NCBI RefSeq assembly: GCF_003611635.1
Contig: NZ_RAVZ01000002.1
Location: 40,876-104,875 of the forward strand
DNA: 64,000 nucleotides
Source: Corallococcus terminator
GTDB taxonomy: Bacteria; Myxococcota; Myxococcia; Myxococcales; Myxococcaceae
Direction of reading: 5' to 3'
Position 1 is the first letter of the stretch. Each line of letters starts with the position of its first letter. Below, piece after piece: positions 27,126 through 34,740 of this stretch. The notes beneath the pieces are model-generated. The model was not told the DNA's origin. It did not search any database and saw nothing but the letters and a program-made list of their open reading frames with translations. Position numbers and translations under genes: made by a program.

Positions 27126-28919
27126 ATGGCCAGCTCGCGTCGGCAGTTCCTGACCCACACCGTGATTGGACTCGCGAGCACCACCGTCTCCGCCGCCCCG
27201 GACGCGGGCACGTCCGCGCCGGCCGGCGCACCGCCCACCTTCGGCGCCGGTCCCACCGTGGGGCCGGAGGTCAGCCCCACCACCTTCGCGGAAGCGGAGA
27301 AGCTGATGCAGGTCCAGCTCACGCCCGCCGAGCGCACCCAGGCCGCCGGCAACTGGCGCGTGTCCATGGCCCCGCTGCATGAGCGTCGCACCGGACCCCG
27401 CAAGCTCGCGCTGGAGCCCTCGCTGGCGCCCGCCTCGCAGTGGAACCCCACGCTGCCGGGGCAAAGGGAGGTACGCCCCGCGCCGGCCCGCTTCGTCCGG
27501 AGTCGCGACGCGAAGACGCCCCTGCCCACGAAGGACGAGGACATCGCCTTCGCGCCGCTCACGCAGTTGTCCCGCTGGGTGGAGTCGCGCGCCATCACGT
27601 CCGAGCGCCTCACCCAGCTCTACCTGGAGCGCCTGAAGCGCTACGACCCGAAGCTCCAGTGCGTCATCACCCTGACGCCGGAGCTGGCGCTCGCCCAGGC
27701 CCGTCAGGCGGACAAGGACATCGCGGCGGGCCGGTACAAGGGCCCGCTGCACGGCATCCCCTGGGGGGCCAAGGACCTGGTGGACACCGCGGGCATCCGC
27801 ACCACCTACGGCGCCGAACCCTTCCGCGACCGCGTCCCCACGACGGACGCCACGGCGGTGGACCGGCTGCACAAGGCGGGCGCCGTGCTGGTGGCGAAGC
27901 TCAGCCTGGGCGCGCTGGCGCTCAATGACATCTGGTTCGGTGGCGAGACGAAGAACCCGTGGCTGCCGGAAGAGGGCTCCTCGGGCAGCAGCGCGGGACC
28001 GGGCGCGGCGACGGCGGCGGGGCTCGTGGGCTTCTCCCTGGGCAGTGAGACGGGCGGCAGCATCGTGTCGCCCTCCATGCGCTGTGGCATCACGGGCTTG
28101 AGGCCCACCTTCGGCCGAGTGCCGCGCACCGGCGCGATGACGCTGTGCTGGTCGCTGGACAAGCTGGGGCCCATGACGCGCGGGGTGGAGGATTCGCTCC
28201 TGGTGCTCGCGGCGCTCAACGGTCCGGACGCGGGCGACGTGGCGACCGTGCACGCGAAGCTCGACTTCGACGCGAACGCGGGCGTGAAGGGCCTGCGCGT
28301 GGGCTACGTGCCCGCGTGGATGAAGGAGAGCCCCGCCACCGACGTGGACCGCGCGGCGCTGGAGGCACTGAAGGGTCTGGGGATGACCCCGGTGGAGGTG
28401 GGCTTCCCCGACTGGCCGTACTCCGCCCTCAACGTCATCCTCTTCGCGGAGGCCGCCGCCGCCTTTGAAGAGCTCACGCTCAGCCACGGCGTGGACGCGC
28501 TGAAGATGCAGGTGCCCGACGCGTGGCCCAACCTCTTCCGCCAGTCGCGCTTCCTGTCCGCGGTGGACTTCGTGCAGGCGGACCGGCTGCGCCGCAAGGT
28601 GGCCCAGGAGATGGCCCGAGTGATGTCGCAAGTGGACGTGCTGCTCGTGCCCTCCCTGCGCGATGAAGCTCTCACCATCTCCAACCACACGGGCCACCCG
28701 TCCCTCACGCTGCGCACCGGCTTCGTGGAGGTGTCCAAGGCCCGCAGCGACTGGGCCCCGGACCCGAAGCGCCCCGTGCCCACCTTCGCCACCCCGCGCC
28801 GGGTCCCCCACGGCGTGACGCTCATCGGCCAGCTCTTCGAGGAAGGCACCCTGGGTCGCGTGGGCATCGTCCTGGAGCGAGCGTCCGGCGTCGCGAAGGA
28901 GCGCCCGTCCGGTTTCTAG
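27126..28919 (+). CDS. Tat-exported amidase (amidase-signature family)
   Basis: A 597-residue hydrolase. The N-terminus SSRRQFLTHTVIG is a twin-arginine signal followed by an Ala/Pro-rich linker. The amidase core has the catalytic Lys about residue 216 in WGAKDLVDT, the Ser-rich loop GSSGSSAGPGAA, and the nucleophile region SLGSETGGSIVSPS, giving a complete Ser-cisSer-Lys triad. The first 140 residues before the core are extra compared with GatA-like members. Probably an envelope amidase acting on peptides or xenobiotic amides. Confidence 0.88.
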   Translation: MASSRRQFLTHTVIGLASTTVSAAPDAGTSAPAGAPPTFGAGPTVGPEVSPTTFAEAEKLMQVQLTPAERTQAAGNWRVSMAPLHERRTGPRKLALEPSLAPASQWNPTLPGQREVRPAPARFVRSRDAKTPLPTKDEDIAFAPLTQLSRWVESRAITSERLTQLYLERLKRYDPKLQCVITLTPELALAQARQADKDIAAGRYKGPLHGIPWGAKDLVDTAGIRTTYGAEPFRDRVPTTDATAVDRLHKAGAVLVAKLSLGALALNDIWFGGETKNPWLPEEGSSGSSAGPGAATAAGLVGFSLGSETGGSIVSPSMRCGITGLRPTFGRVPRTGAMTLCWSLDKLGPMTRGVEDSLLVLAALNGPDAGDVATVHAKLDFDANAGVKGLRVGYVPAWMKESPATDVDRAALEALKGLGMTPVEVGFPDWPYSALNVILFAEAAAAFEELTLSHGVDALKMQVPDAWPNLFRQSRFLSAVDFVQADRLRRKVAQEMARVMSQVDVLLVPSLRDEALTISNHTGHPSLTLRTGFVEVSKARSDWAPDPKRPVPTFATPRRVPHGVTLIGQLFEEGTLGRVGIVLERASGVAKERPSGF

Positions 28920-28934
28920 GCCCACGCCGATTCA

Positions 28935-28953
28935 TTTGACAGGTCAGTCCAGA
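28935..28953. promoter_or_regulatory. Candidate TetR operator and promoter, site 1
   Basis: TTTGACAGGTCAGTCCAGA lies 18 bases upstream of the regulator start. Its reverse complement matches the site before the aldo/keto reductase at 14 of 19 positions, with TCTGGA and GTCAAA at the ends. TTGACA within it may also be the -35 element of the regulator gene, so binding would give autorepression. Confidence 0.5.
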
Positions 28954-28970
28954 ATCCTTAGGTAACACCC

Positions 28971-29549
28971 ATGGCGCGCACGAAAGAGTTCGACCGCGAT
29001 GAGGCCGTCCGGCGGGCCATGGCCGTGTTCTGGGAGCAGGGCTACGAGGCCTCCTCCACGGAGGACCTGCTGCGCGCCATGGGCATCGGGCGACAGAGCA
29101 TGTACGACACCTTCGGGGACAAGCACGGCCTCTACCTGGAGGCCGTGCGGCTCTATCAGGCGGAGTACGGCGCCAACCTGATGGAGTGCCTGCACTCCAA
29201 GGCTTCGCCCCTGGGCTCCATCCGGGAGTTCCTCCTCACCATCCCCAATGGCAGCCCCAAGGACCGCGCTCGGGGTTGCTTCTCCGTGAACGCGACCACG
29301 GAGATGGCGCACTCGGATCCGGAGGTCGCCGCGATGCTCAAGGCAAACGTCGGTCCGGAGGTGATGACGCGCGCCGTGCGCGAGGCCCAGCAGAAGGGGG
29401 AGCTCAACCCCCACCTGGATGCGCGCATCACCGCGAACTTCCTGCTCGCCACCACCGCGGGCCTGCGCGTGAGCGCCAAGGCGGGGCTTCCCCCCGCGGC
29501 CCTCCGCGACATCGTGGACTTCACCATCGCGGGCCTCAAGGCCCGGTAG
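28971..29549 (+). CDS. TetR/AcrR-family transcriptional regulator
   Basis: A 192-residue repressor. The N-terminal helix-turn-helix reads TEDLLRAMGIGRQSMYDTFGDKHGLYLEA, the DTFGDK variant common in regulators of detoxifying reductases. The C-terminal ligand domain (LKANVGPEVMTRAV, FLLATTAGLRVSAKAG) is standard length. It lies just upstream of an aldo/keto reductase with a shared DNA motif, so it most likely represses that gene until an electrophile or similar inducer binds. Confidence 0.9.
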   Translation: MARTKEFDRDEAVRRAMAVFWEQGYEASSTEDLLRAMGIGRQSMYDTFGDKHGLYLEAVRLYQAEYGANLMECLHSKASPLGSIREFLLTIPNGSPKDRARGCFSVNATTEMAHSDPEVAAMLKANVGPEVMTRAVREAQQKGELNPHLDARITANFLLATTAGLRVSAKAGLPPAALRDIVDFTIAGLKAR

Positions 29550-29599
29550 CCCCCGCCTGTGTTCGTCGAAGACCCGGGTGCCGTCTTCGCATGCCTGTA

Positions 29600-29618
29600 T
29601 CTGGATTATTCAGTCAAA
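29600..29618. promoter_or_regulatory. Candidate TetR operator, site 2
   Basis: TCTGGATTATTCAGTCAAA, 26 bases before the aldo/keto reductase start, 14 of 19 identical to the reverse complement of site 1 before the TetR gene. The sequence between the two genes is unusually A/T-rich for this window. Confidence 0.5.
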
Positions 29619-29643
29619 AATAGCCGCAAAGGGAGTCCACGCC

Positions 29644-30765
29644 ATGTCGATGCAGAACTACTACCTGTTGGGCCGTTCGGGACTGCGGGTCAGCCCCCTC
29701 TCGCTGGGCACGATGACGTTTGGAAAGGACGGGCCCTATGGCGGCGTCTGGGGCTCGACGGATGAAGTCTCCCGGGCGCTGTTCGACCGGTACCTGGACG
29801 CGGGCGGCAACTTCATCGACACCGCCGACCTCTACACCTACGGCACCGCGGAGACGCTGCTTGGGAAGTTCATCGCGGAGCGGGGCGGGCGGGACCGCAT
29901 CGTGCTGACGAGCAAGTACAGCTACAACAGCACCACCCCGGGGGACCCCAACGCTGGGGGCAACGGCCGCAAGAACATGGTGCGCGCGGTGGACGCGTCG
30001 CTGCGCCGGCTGCGCACCGACTACATCGACCTGTACCTGCTGCACACCTGGGACCGCATCACCCCGGCCGAGGAGGTCGTCCGCACGTTCGACGACCTCG
30101 TGCGGGCCGGGAAGATCCGCTACGCGGGCCTGTCCGACGTGCCGGCCTGGTACGCGGCGCGCGCGCAGACCTGGGCGGAGGCCCACGCGCTGACGCCGCT
30201 CATCAACCTCCAACTCCAGTACTCGCTCATTGAGCGGACCCTGGAGCCGGAGTTCACGCCGCTGGCGCAGACGCTGGGCATGGGCATCACCGCCTGGAGT
30301 CCCCTGGGCATGGGCTTGCTGTCGGGCAAGTACAAACCCAGTGAAGGCCGCCTCCAGGGCGAAGGCCGGCTCACGTCGGCGGTGGGTGGCGACAAGATGG
30401 GCCTGTTCACCGAGCGCAACTGGGCCGTGGTCGCCACGCTGGAGAAGGTGGCGAAGGAGCTGGGCCGGGAGATGTCCCAGGTGGCGCTCAACTGGGTCGC
30501 GACGCAGCCCGCGGTGGGCTCGGTCATCATTGGCGCCAGCTCCGTGAAGCAGCTCGACGGCAACCTCGCCGCGCTCGACTTCACCCTGCCTCCCGAACTG
30601 CGGCGGCAACTGGATGCGGTCAGCACGCCGTCGTCCGTCCCGTTCCCCCACTCCATGTTCGCCATCCCCCACCAGTTCGACCTGCAAGGCCGGGCCGCGG
30701 TGGGGGACAAGCCCGCGGGCTACACGTCCCCGGTCTTCGCGGGCCCACCCGCCACGGTCGCCTAG
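29644..30765 (+). CDS. Aldo/keto reductase
   Basis: A 373-residue NADPH-dependent TIM-barrel reductase. FIDTADLYTYGTAE supplies the catalytic Asp and Tyr, VLTSKYSY the Lys and YLLHTWD the His of the AKR tetrad; the C-terminal SVIIGASSVKQLDGNL binds the cofactor phosphate. The ATG at 29644 follows AGGGAGTCCACGCC. An ATG at 29578 in frame would start upstream of and overlap the operator, so it is rejected. It probably reduces reactive aldehydes or ketones under control of the neighbouring TetR protein. Confidence 0.92.
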   Translation: MSMQNYYLLGRSGLRVSPLSLGTMTFGKDGPYGGVWGSTDEVSRALFDRYLDAGGNFIDTADLYTYGTAETLLGKFIAERGGRDRIVLTSKYSYNSTTPGDPNAGGNGRKNMVRAVDASLRRLRTDYIDLYLLHTWDRITPAEEVVRTFDDLVRAGKIRYAGLSDVPAWYAARAQTWAEAHALTPLINLQLQYSLIERTLEPEFTPLAQTLGMGITAWSPLGMGLLSGKYKPSEGRLQGEGRLTSAVGGDKMGLFTERNWAVVATLEKVAKELGREMSQVALNWVATQPAVGSVIIGASSVKQLDGNLAALDFTLPPELRRQLDAVSTPSSVPFPHSMFAIPHQFDLQGRAAVGDKPAGYTSPVFAGPPATVA

Positions 30766-30780
30766 CGCACGTCCGTCCCC

Positions 30781-30807
30781 TCCGGCAGGGCGGGGGGGAC
30801 TGCCGGA
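30781..30807 (+). terminator. Hairpin after the aldo/keto reductase
   Basis: TCCGGCAG (30781 to 30788) pairs perfectly with CTGCCGGA (30800 to 30807) over an 11-base G-rich loop. No U-run follows. It lies 16 bases after the stop codon. Confidence 0.45.
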
Positions 30808-30882
30808 CGGCGTCCGCGGGGCCACTGTGTTTCGGTTCCGCGCACCGCCACCTTCCGCGCCAGTCATGGTCCGGGGGGTGGT

Positions 30883-32646
30883 ATGTCTTTGACACGGTCG
30901 GGAGTGAAGTTGTGGTGGATGCTGGCGCTGCTGGTGGCGCCCGGTGCCCATGCCTTCAATGACGCGGACGCGGTGCGGGTGTTGACCTTCGCCCGCGCGC
31001 AGTTGAGCGACACCACGGCGGAGATGCCGAGCGTGAACCGCTCCCCCAAGTCCTCGCTGTCCAACGGGACGTGGACGACGGTGGCCAACACCGACCGCAT
31101 CGCGTGGACCCAGGGCTTCTTCCCCGGGAGCATGTGGTTCATGTACCAGGTCGGGAGCGAGCCCTACTGGAGGGACCGCGCGGACATGTGGACGCGGCCC
31201 CTGGAGGTCCAGAAGACGAACACGGAGACCCACGACCTGGGCTTCAAGATGTACCTGAGCTACGGCAATGCCTGGCGGCTTACGGGCAACACGTACTACC
31301 GCGACGTGCTGCTCACCTCCGCCGGGTCCCTGGCCACGCGCTACAACAGCACCATTGGCATCATCGACTGTTGTGATTGGAACTCGGCCTGGCAGGTCCC
31401 GCTCGTCACCGACACGATGATGGACATCGAACTGCTGCTCTGGGGCGCGCAGAACGGCGGCCCGGCCGTGTGGCGCACCATGGCCGTGAACCACGCGCTC
31501 AAGACGCTCGCGGACGCGGTGCGCCCGGACGGCAGCTCGTACCACTACGTGGACTACGCCACCAACGGCACCATCCGTTCGCGCGGCACGTTCCAGGGCT
31601 ACTCCAGCACGTCCACCTGGGCGCGCGGTCAGGCGTGGCTCATCTACGGCTACACCATGGTGTACCGCTACACGCAGGACGCGCGCTTCCTCACGGCCGC
31701 GCGCCGGGTGACGGACTACTACCTGGCGAACCTGCCCGCGGACGGCGTGCCCAACTGGGATTTCAACGCGCCCAGCCAGTACAAGGACTCCTCCGCCGCG
31801 GCGGCGGTCGCGTCAGCCCTGCTGGAGCTGAGCGGCCTGGAGACGGACGCCACCCGGCGCACGCGCTACCGCACCGCCGCGCTGGCGATGCTGGACTCGC
31901 TGGCGTCGCCCGCCTACCTCGCGCAGGGCACCAACAGCCCGGGCCTGCTGCTGCACGGCGTGGGCAATCTGCCCGCGAACCAGGAAATCAACGTCAGCCT
32001 CATCTACGGCGACTACTACTTCCTGGAGGCGATCCTGCGCTTCAACCCGCGCCCGAACTATCCCTGGTACTCGAAGCTGATGCTCCCCCGCAGCCAGCAC
32101 CTGCTGGGCACCACCAACACGGGCATCCGCAACGTGGAGTTCGACCTCACACCCCTGGCCGCCAACCTCAACGGCGGCGTCGTGGGCTGGACGGACAGCT
32201 CCACGGAGGTCACGGCCTTCAACCGGCTGAACATGGCGGTGCGGATGAGCGAGGACGGCATCTTCCAGGTGCGCAACGGCGCGACCTACTCGTGGATCCG
32301 CCGGGTGCCATACGTGAACGGCCAGACGTACCACTTCCGCATGAACGTGGACCTGAACGCCCGGCGCTACACCGTCTGGGTGACGCCGCCAGGAGCCGCG
32401 GAGATACTGCTCGTGGACCGCGTCGCCTTCCGCTCGGACGGGCCGGCCATCAACGACCTGGGCCGCGCCGCGGTCATCTCCACCGTGGTGGACAGCGACT
32501 TCCGAGTGACCAGCCACCGCGTCTACGCGCCCGGTCAGGCTGGCAACGTGGCGCTCGCGCCGCAAGCCCCGCTGCCCGAAGCCACGTGGCGGCAACTGGA
32601 TGCCCCCGAGCCGGCCTCGGCCAGGCCCGGTGCGTCCGAACGCTGA
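30883..32646 (+). CDS. Secreted glycoside hydrolase family 88/105-like protein with C-terminal extra domain
   Basis: A 587-residue protein with a Sec signal (MSLTRSGVKLWWMLALLVAPGAHA). The alpha/alpha barrel (residues 30 to 400) has W-T-Q-GFFPG and TETHDLGFKMY, matching the first catalytic Asp of unsaturated glucuronyl hydrolases, and VTDTMMDIELLLW, matching the second; ARGQAWLIYGY is also typical. Such enzymes cleave unsaturated uronic acids from lyase products. Residues about 400 to 560 form a beta-rich domain (FNRLNMAVRM, YHFRMNVDLNARRYTVWV) like a laminin-G or carbohydrate-binding fold. No lyase gene is adjacent. It likely feeds on polysaccharide debris. Confidence 0.85.
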   Translation: MSLTRSGVKLWWMLALLVAPGAHAFNDADAVRVLTFARAQLSDTTAEMPSVNRSPKSSLSNGTWTTVANTDRIAWTQGFFPGSMWFMYQVGSEPYWRDRADMWTRPLEVQKTNTETHDLGFKMYLSYGNAWRLTGNTYYRDVLLTSAGSLATRYNSTIGIIDCCDWNSAWQVPLVTDTMMDIELLLWGAQNGGPAVWRTMAVNHALKTLADAVRPDGSSYHYVDYATNGTIRSRGTFQGYSSTSTWARGQAWLIYGYTMVYRYTQDARFLTAARRVTDYYLANLPADGVPNWDFNAPSQYKDSSAAAAVASALLELSGLETDATRRTRYRTAALAMLDSLASPAYLAQGTNSPGLLLHGVGNLPANQEINVSLIYGDYYFLEAILRFNPRPNYPWYSKLMLPRSQHLLGTTNTGIRNVEFDLTPLAANLNGGVVGWTDSSTEVTAFNRLNMAVRMSEDGIFQVRNGATYSWIRRVPYVNGQTYHFRMNVDLNARRYTVWVTPPGAAEILLVDRVAFRSDGPAINDLGRAAVISTVVDSDFRVTSHRVYAPGQAGNVALAPQAPLPEATWRQLDAPEPASARPGASER

Positions 32647-32659
32647 CGTGATTGCGTCG

Positions 32660-32697
32660 CCTGGCGGCCTGCTCATCATCCGGAGCAGGCCGCCAGG
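32660..32697 (+). terminator. Long perfect hairpin after the GH88 gene
   Basis: CCTGGCGGCCTGCTC (32660 to 32674) pairs without mismatch with GAGCAGGCCGCCAGG (32683 to 32697), an 8-base loop. It is the longest perfect stem I noticed in the window. No U-tract follows; it likely blocks read-through into the radical SAM gene or protects the 3' end. Confidence 0.6.
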
Positions 32698-32736
32698 GGT
32701 GCGTCGGGGCCCGGGAGCGGTTACATCCCCCTGGCG

Positions 32737-33855
32737 ATGAACCTGGACCTCTTCCCTCCGGAGCCTCCCGCCGCACGTCCCTCCGGCCCCGGGCCGCTGG
32801 ACCGGCTGCTCAAGGTGTCGCGCATCTACCTGGAGCCGGCGGTGGAGGAGCACGCGCGCGGGCGGGAAATCCTGGCGCGCTTCCCGGACGCGGAGCGCGT
32901 GGAGGTGGCCTCCCACCAGAGCATCCCCGGTCTGTTCGGCAACGCCGGCAACGTGGAGGCGTGGAACCGCATCAAGGGCAGCACGCTGGTGCTGGGCGTG
33001 AAGAAGACGCTGTCCTTCATCGCCAACGATCGGAGCTCGGACTTCATCGCGCCTTCGACGGCGAACGGGTGCGTGATGGCGTGCGCGTACTGCTACGTCC
33101 CCCGCAACAAGGGCTATGCGAATCCCGTCACCGTGTTCGTGAACATCGACGGCATCGCGGCGGCCATCCGTCGACACGCGCACAAGCGGGGGCCCAAGCT
33201 GGTGCCCAACACCGTGGATCCGCGCGATTGGGTCTACGACATCGGCTGCAACAGCGATTGCTCCGTGGACGCCGCCATCAGCGACAACGTGAAGGAGCTG
33301 GTGCGGCTGTTCACCACGTTGCCCAACGCCAAGGGCAGCTTCGCCACCAAGTGGGTCAACCGCGAGCTGCTCACCTACGCGCCCAAGGGCAGGACGCGCG
33401 TGCGCTTCAGCCTGATGCCCCACGCGCAGGCGAAGCTGCTGGACGTGCGCACCAGCCCCATCGCGGAGCGCATCGCCGCCATCGACGACTTCCTGGCCGC
33501 CGGCTACGAGGTGCACCTCAACTTCTCACCCGTGGTCCTCCAGGAGGGCTGGCAGGACGCCTATGTGGAGTTGTTCCAGCAGGTGGATGCCGGCATCGGG
33601 AAGGCGGCGAAGGCGCAGCTCGCGTGTGAAATCATCTTCCTCACGCACAACGCCGGCCTGCATGAGGTGAACCTGCGCTGGCACCCGAAGGCGGAGGCGG
33701 TGCTGTGGACCCCGGAGACGCAGGAGACCAAGGTGTCCCAGGGCGGCGGCGTCAACGTGCGCTACCGCACCGGCTTCAAGGGGCGCCACGTGGCGGAGTT
33801 CCAGGCGCTGCTCGCCCGGCACCTGCCGTACTGCCGCGTGCGGTACGCCTTCTAG
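32737..33855 (+). CDS. Spore photoproduct lyase family radical SAM protein
   Basis: A 372-residue radical SAM enzyme. The iron-sulfur motif is C112-x3-C116-x2-C119 (CVMACAYC); STANGC before it and SFATKWVNRELLTY further on are Spl-family blocks. In Bacillus the enzyme repairs the spore photoproduct thymine dimer. Myxobacteria make myxospores, so a DNA-repair role is plausible, but Spl-like proteins also occur in non-spore-formers with no known substrate. The start ATG at 32737 follows CCCCCTGGCG rather than a strong Shine-Dalgarno site. Confidence 0.82.
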   Translation: MNLDLFPPEPPAARPSGPGPLDRLLKVSRIYLEPAVEEHARGREILARFPDAERVEVASHQSIPGLFGNAGNVEAWNRIKGSTLVLGVKKTLSFIANDRSSDFIAPSTANGCVMACAYCYVPRNKGYANPVTVFVNIDGIAAAIRRHAHKRGPKLVPNTVDPRDWVYDIGCNSDCSVDAAISDNVKELVRLFTTLPNAKGSFATKWVNRELLTYAPKGRTRVRFSLMPHAQAKLLDVRTSPIAERIAAIDDFLAAGYEVHLNFSPVVLQEGWQDAYVELFQQVDAGIGKAAKAQLACEIIFLTHNAGLHEVNLRWHPKAEAVLWTPETQETKVSQGGGVNVRYRTGFKGRHVAEFQALLARHLPYCRVRYAF

Positions 33856-33924
33856 GCCACCCGGGGGCTCGCGCCACGTCCCTGGAGTGCGGGGGACTGG
33901 AGGCGACGTCCTGGCCCTCGACCC

Positions 33925-34557
33925 TCAGGTGTCGAAGCGGAAGTCGGTGCCACTGGCGGAAGGCCGCTTCGCGAACTGCTGACAGAAGCGGTTCAGCGTT
34001 TGATAGGGGGCCGTGGGCAAGACGTCCCGGAACTCCAGATGGGTCACGAGGCAGAAGAGCGTGACCTCCAGGTAGCTCAGGTCCCGCTCAGGCGGCAGGG
34101 TGGCGAGCGCCGCGCTCGCGTTCTCCTCCAACCACGCCATCATGTTGAGCAGGGATTCGCGCAGCTTGAGCGCATGGGGCGTGCCCTCACCGGCGCCGGC
34201 CATCTTCTCCATGACCAGCGTCACCTCCGTCGCCATGGCTTGCAGGGTGAGTTCCTGCATGTTCGCCAGCAGGGGCACGTCCAGGGCCTCCGGCCACACC
34301 ACTCGGGGCCTGGGATTCGACTGCCGCCATAGCTCACGGGAGGCATTGAGCGCGCCGAACCAGACGCCTCGGGAGGTCTTCAGGACGGGAATCCGGAGCG
34401 CGGGGTTGCCGCCATAGTCCGCCGGGTCCTTGGACAGGAGGTCTCGCACCGCCTGGAAGGAATGGTCGACGTGCAGCTCCGCCGCGAAGAGCCGGGCAAT
34501 GCGCGTGAAGTGCGAGCTTGAACGGCCGATGATGACGGGCTTGTCGAGCGTGGACAT
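33925..34557 (-). CDS. Glutathione S-transferase family protein
   Basis: A 210-residue protein. The N-terminal thioredoxin-like half starts PVIIGRSSSHFTRIARLFAAEL and contains GNPALRIPVL, with its cis-Pro; the C-terminal half is all-helical (FCLVTHLEFRDVLPTAPYQTLNRF). The N-terminal Ser cluster could serve as the thiol-activating residue. GSTs conjugate or reduce electrophiles. It converges on the radical SAM gene and is divergent from the Ig/PQQ lipoprotein gene. Confidence 0.8.
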   Translation of the reverse strand: MSTLDKPVIIGRSSSHFTRIARLFAAELHVDHSFQAVRDLLSKDPADYGGNPALRIPVLKTSRGVWFGALNASRELWRQSNPRPRVVWPEALDVPLLANMQELTLQAMATEVTLVMEKMAGAGEGTPHALKLRESLLNMMAWLEENASAALATLPPERDLSYLEVTLFCLVTHLEFRDVLPTAPYQTLNRFCQQFAKRPSASGTDFRFDT

Positions 34558-34740
34558 GGGGGTCCTCCGAGCGGAATCGCATGGCAGACTACCGCACCAC
34601 GGGTCGGCGAAATTCGAATCCGTCGTACTGCCTGTCAGGGTAGGGCCAGTTCCACCGTGACTCCTCCCGCGGGAATCTACCTGCGAGGGGGCATAAGGCA
34701 GACTGCCGCGCCGCCACGCGCATCCGAGGGGGAATCCATC

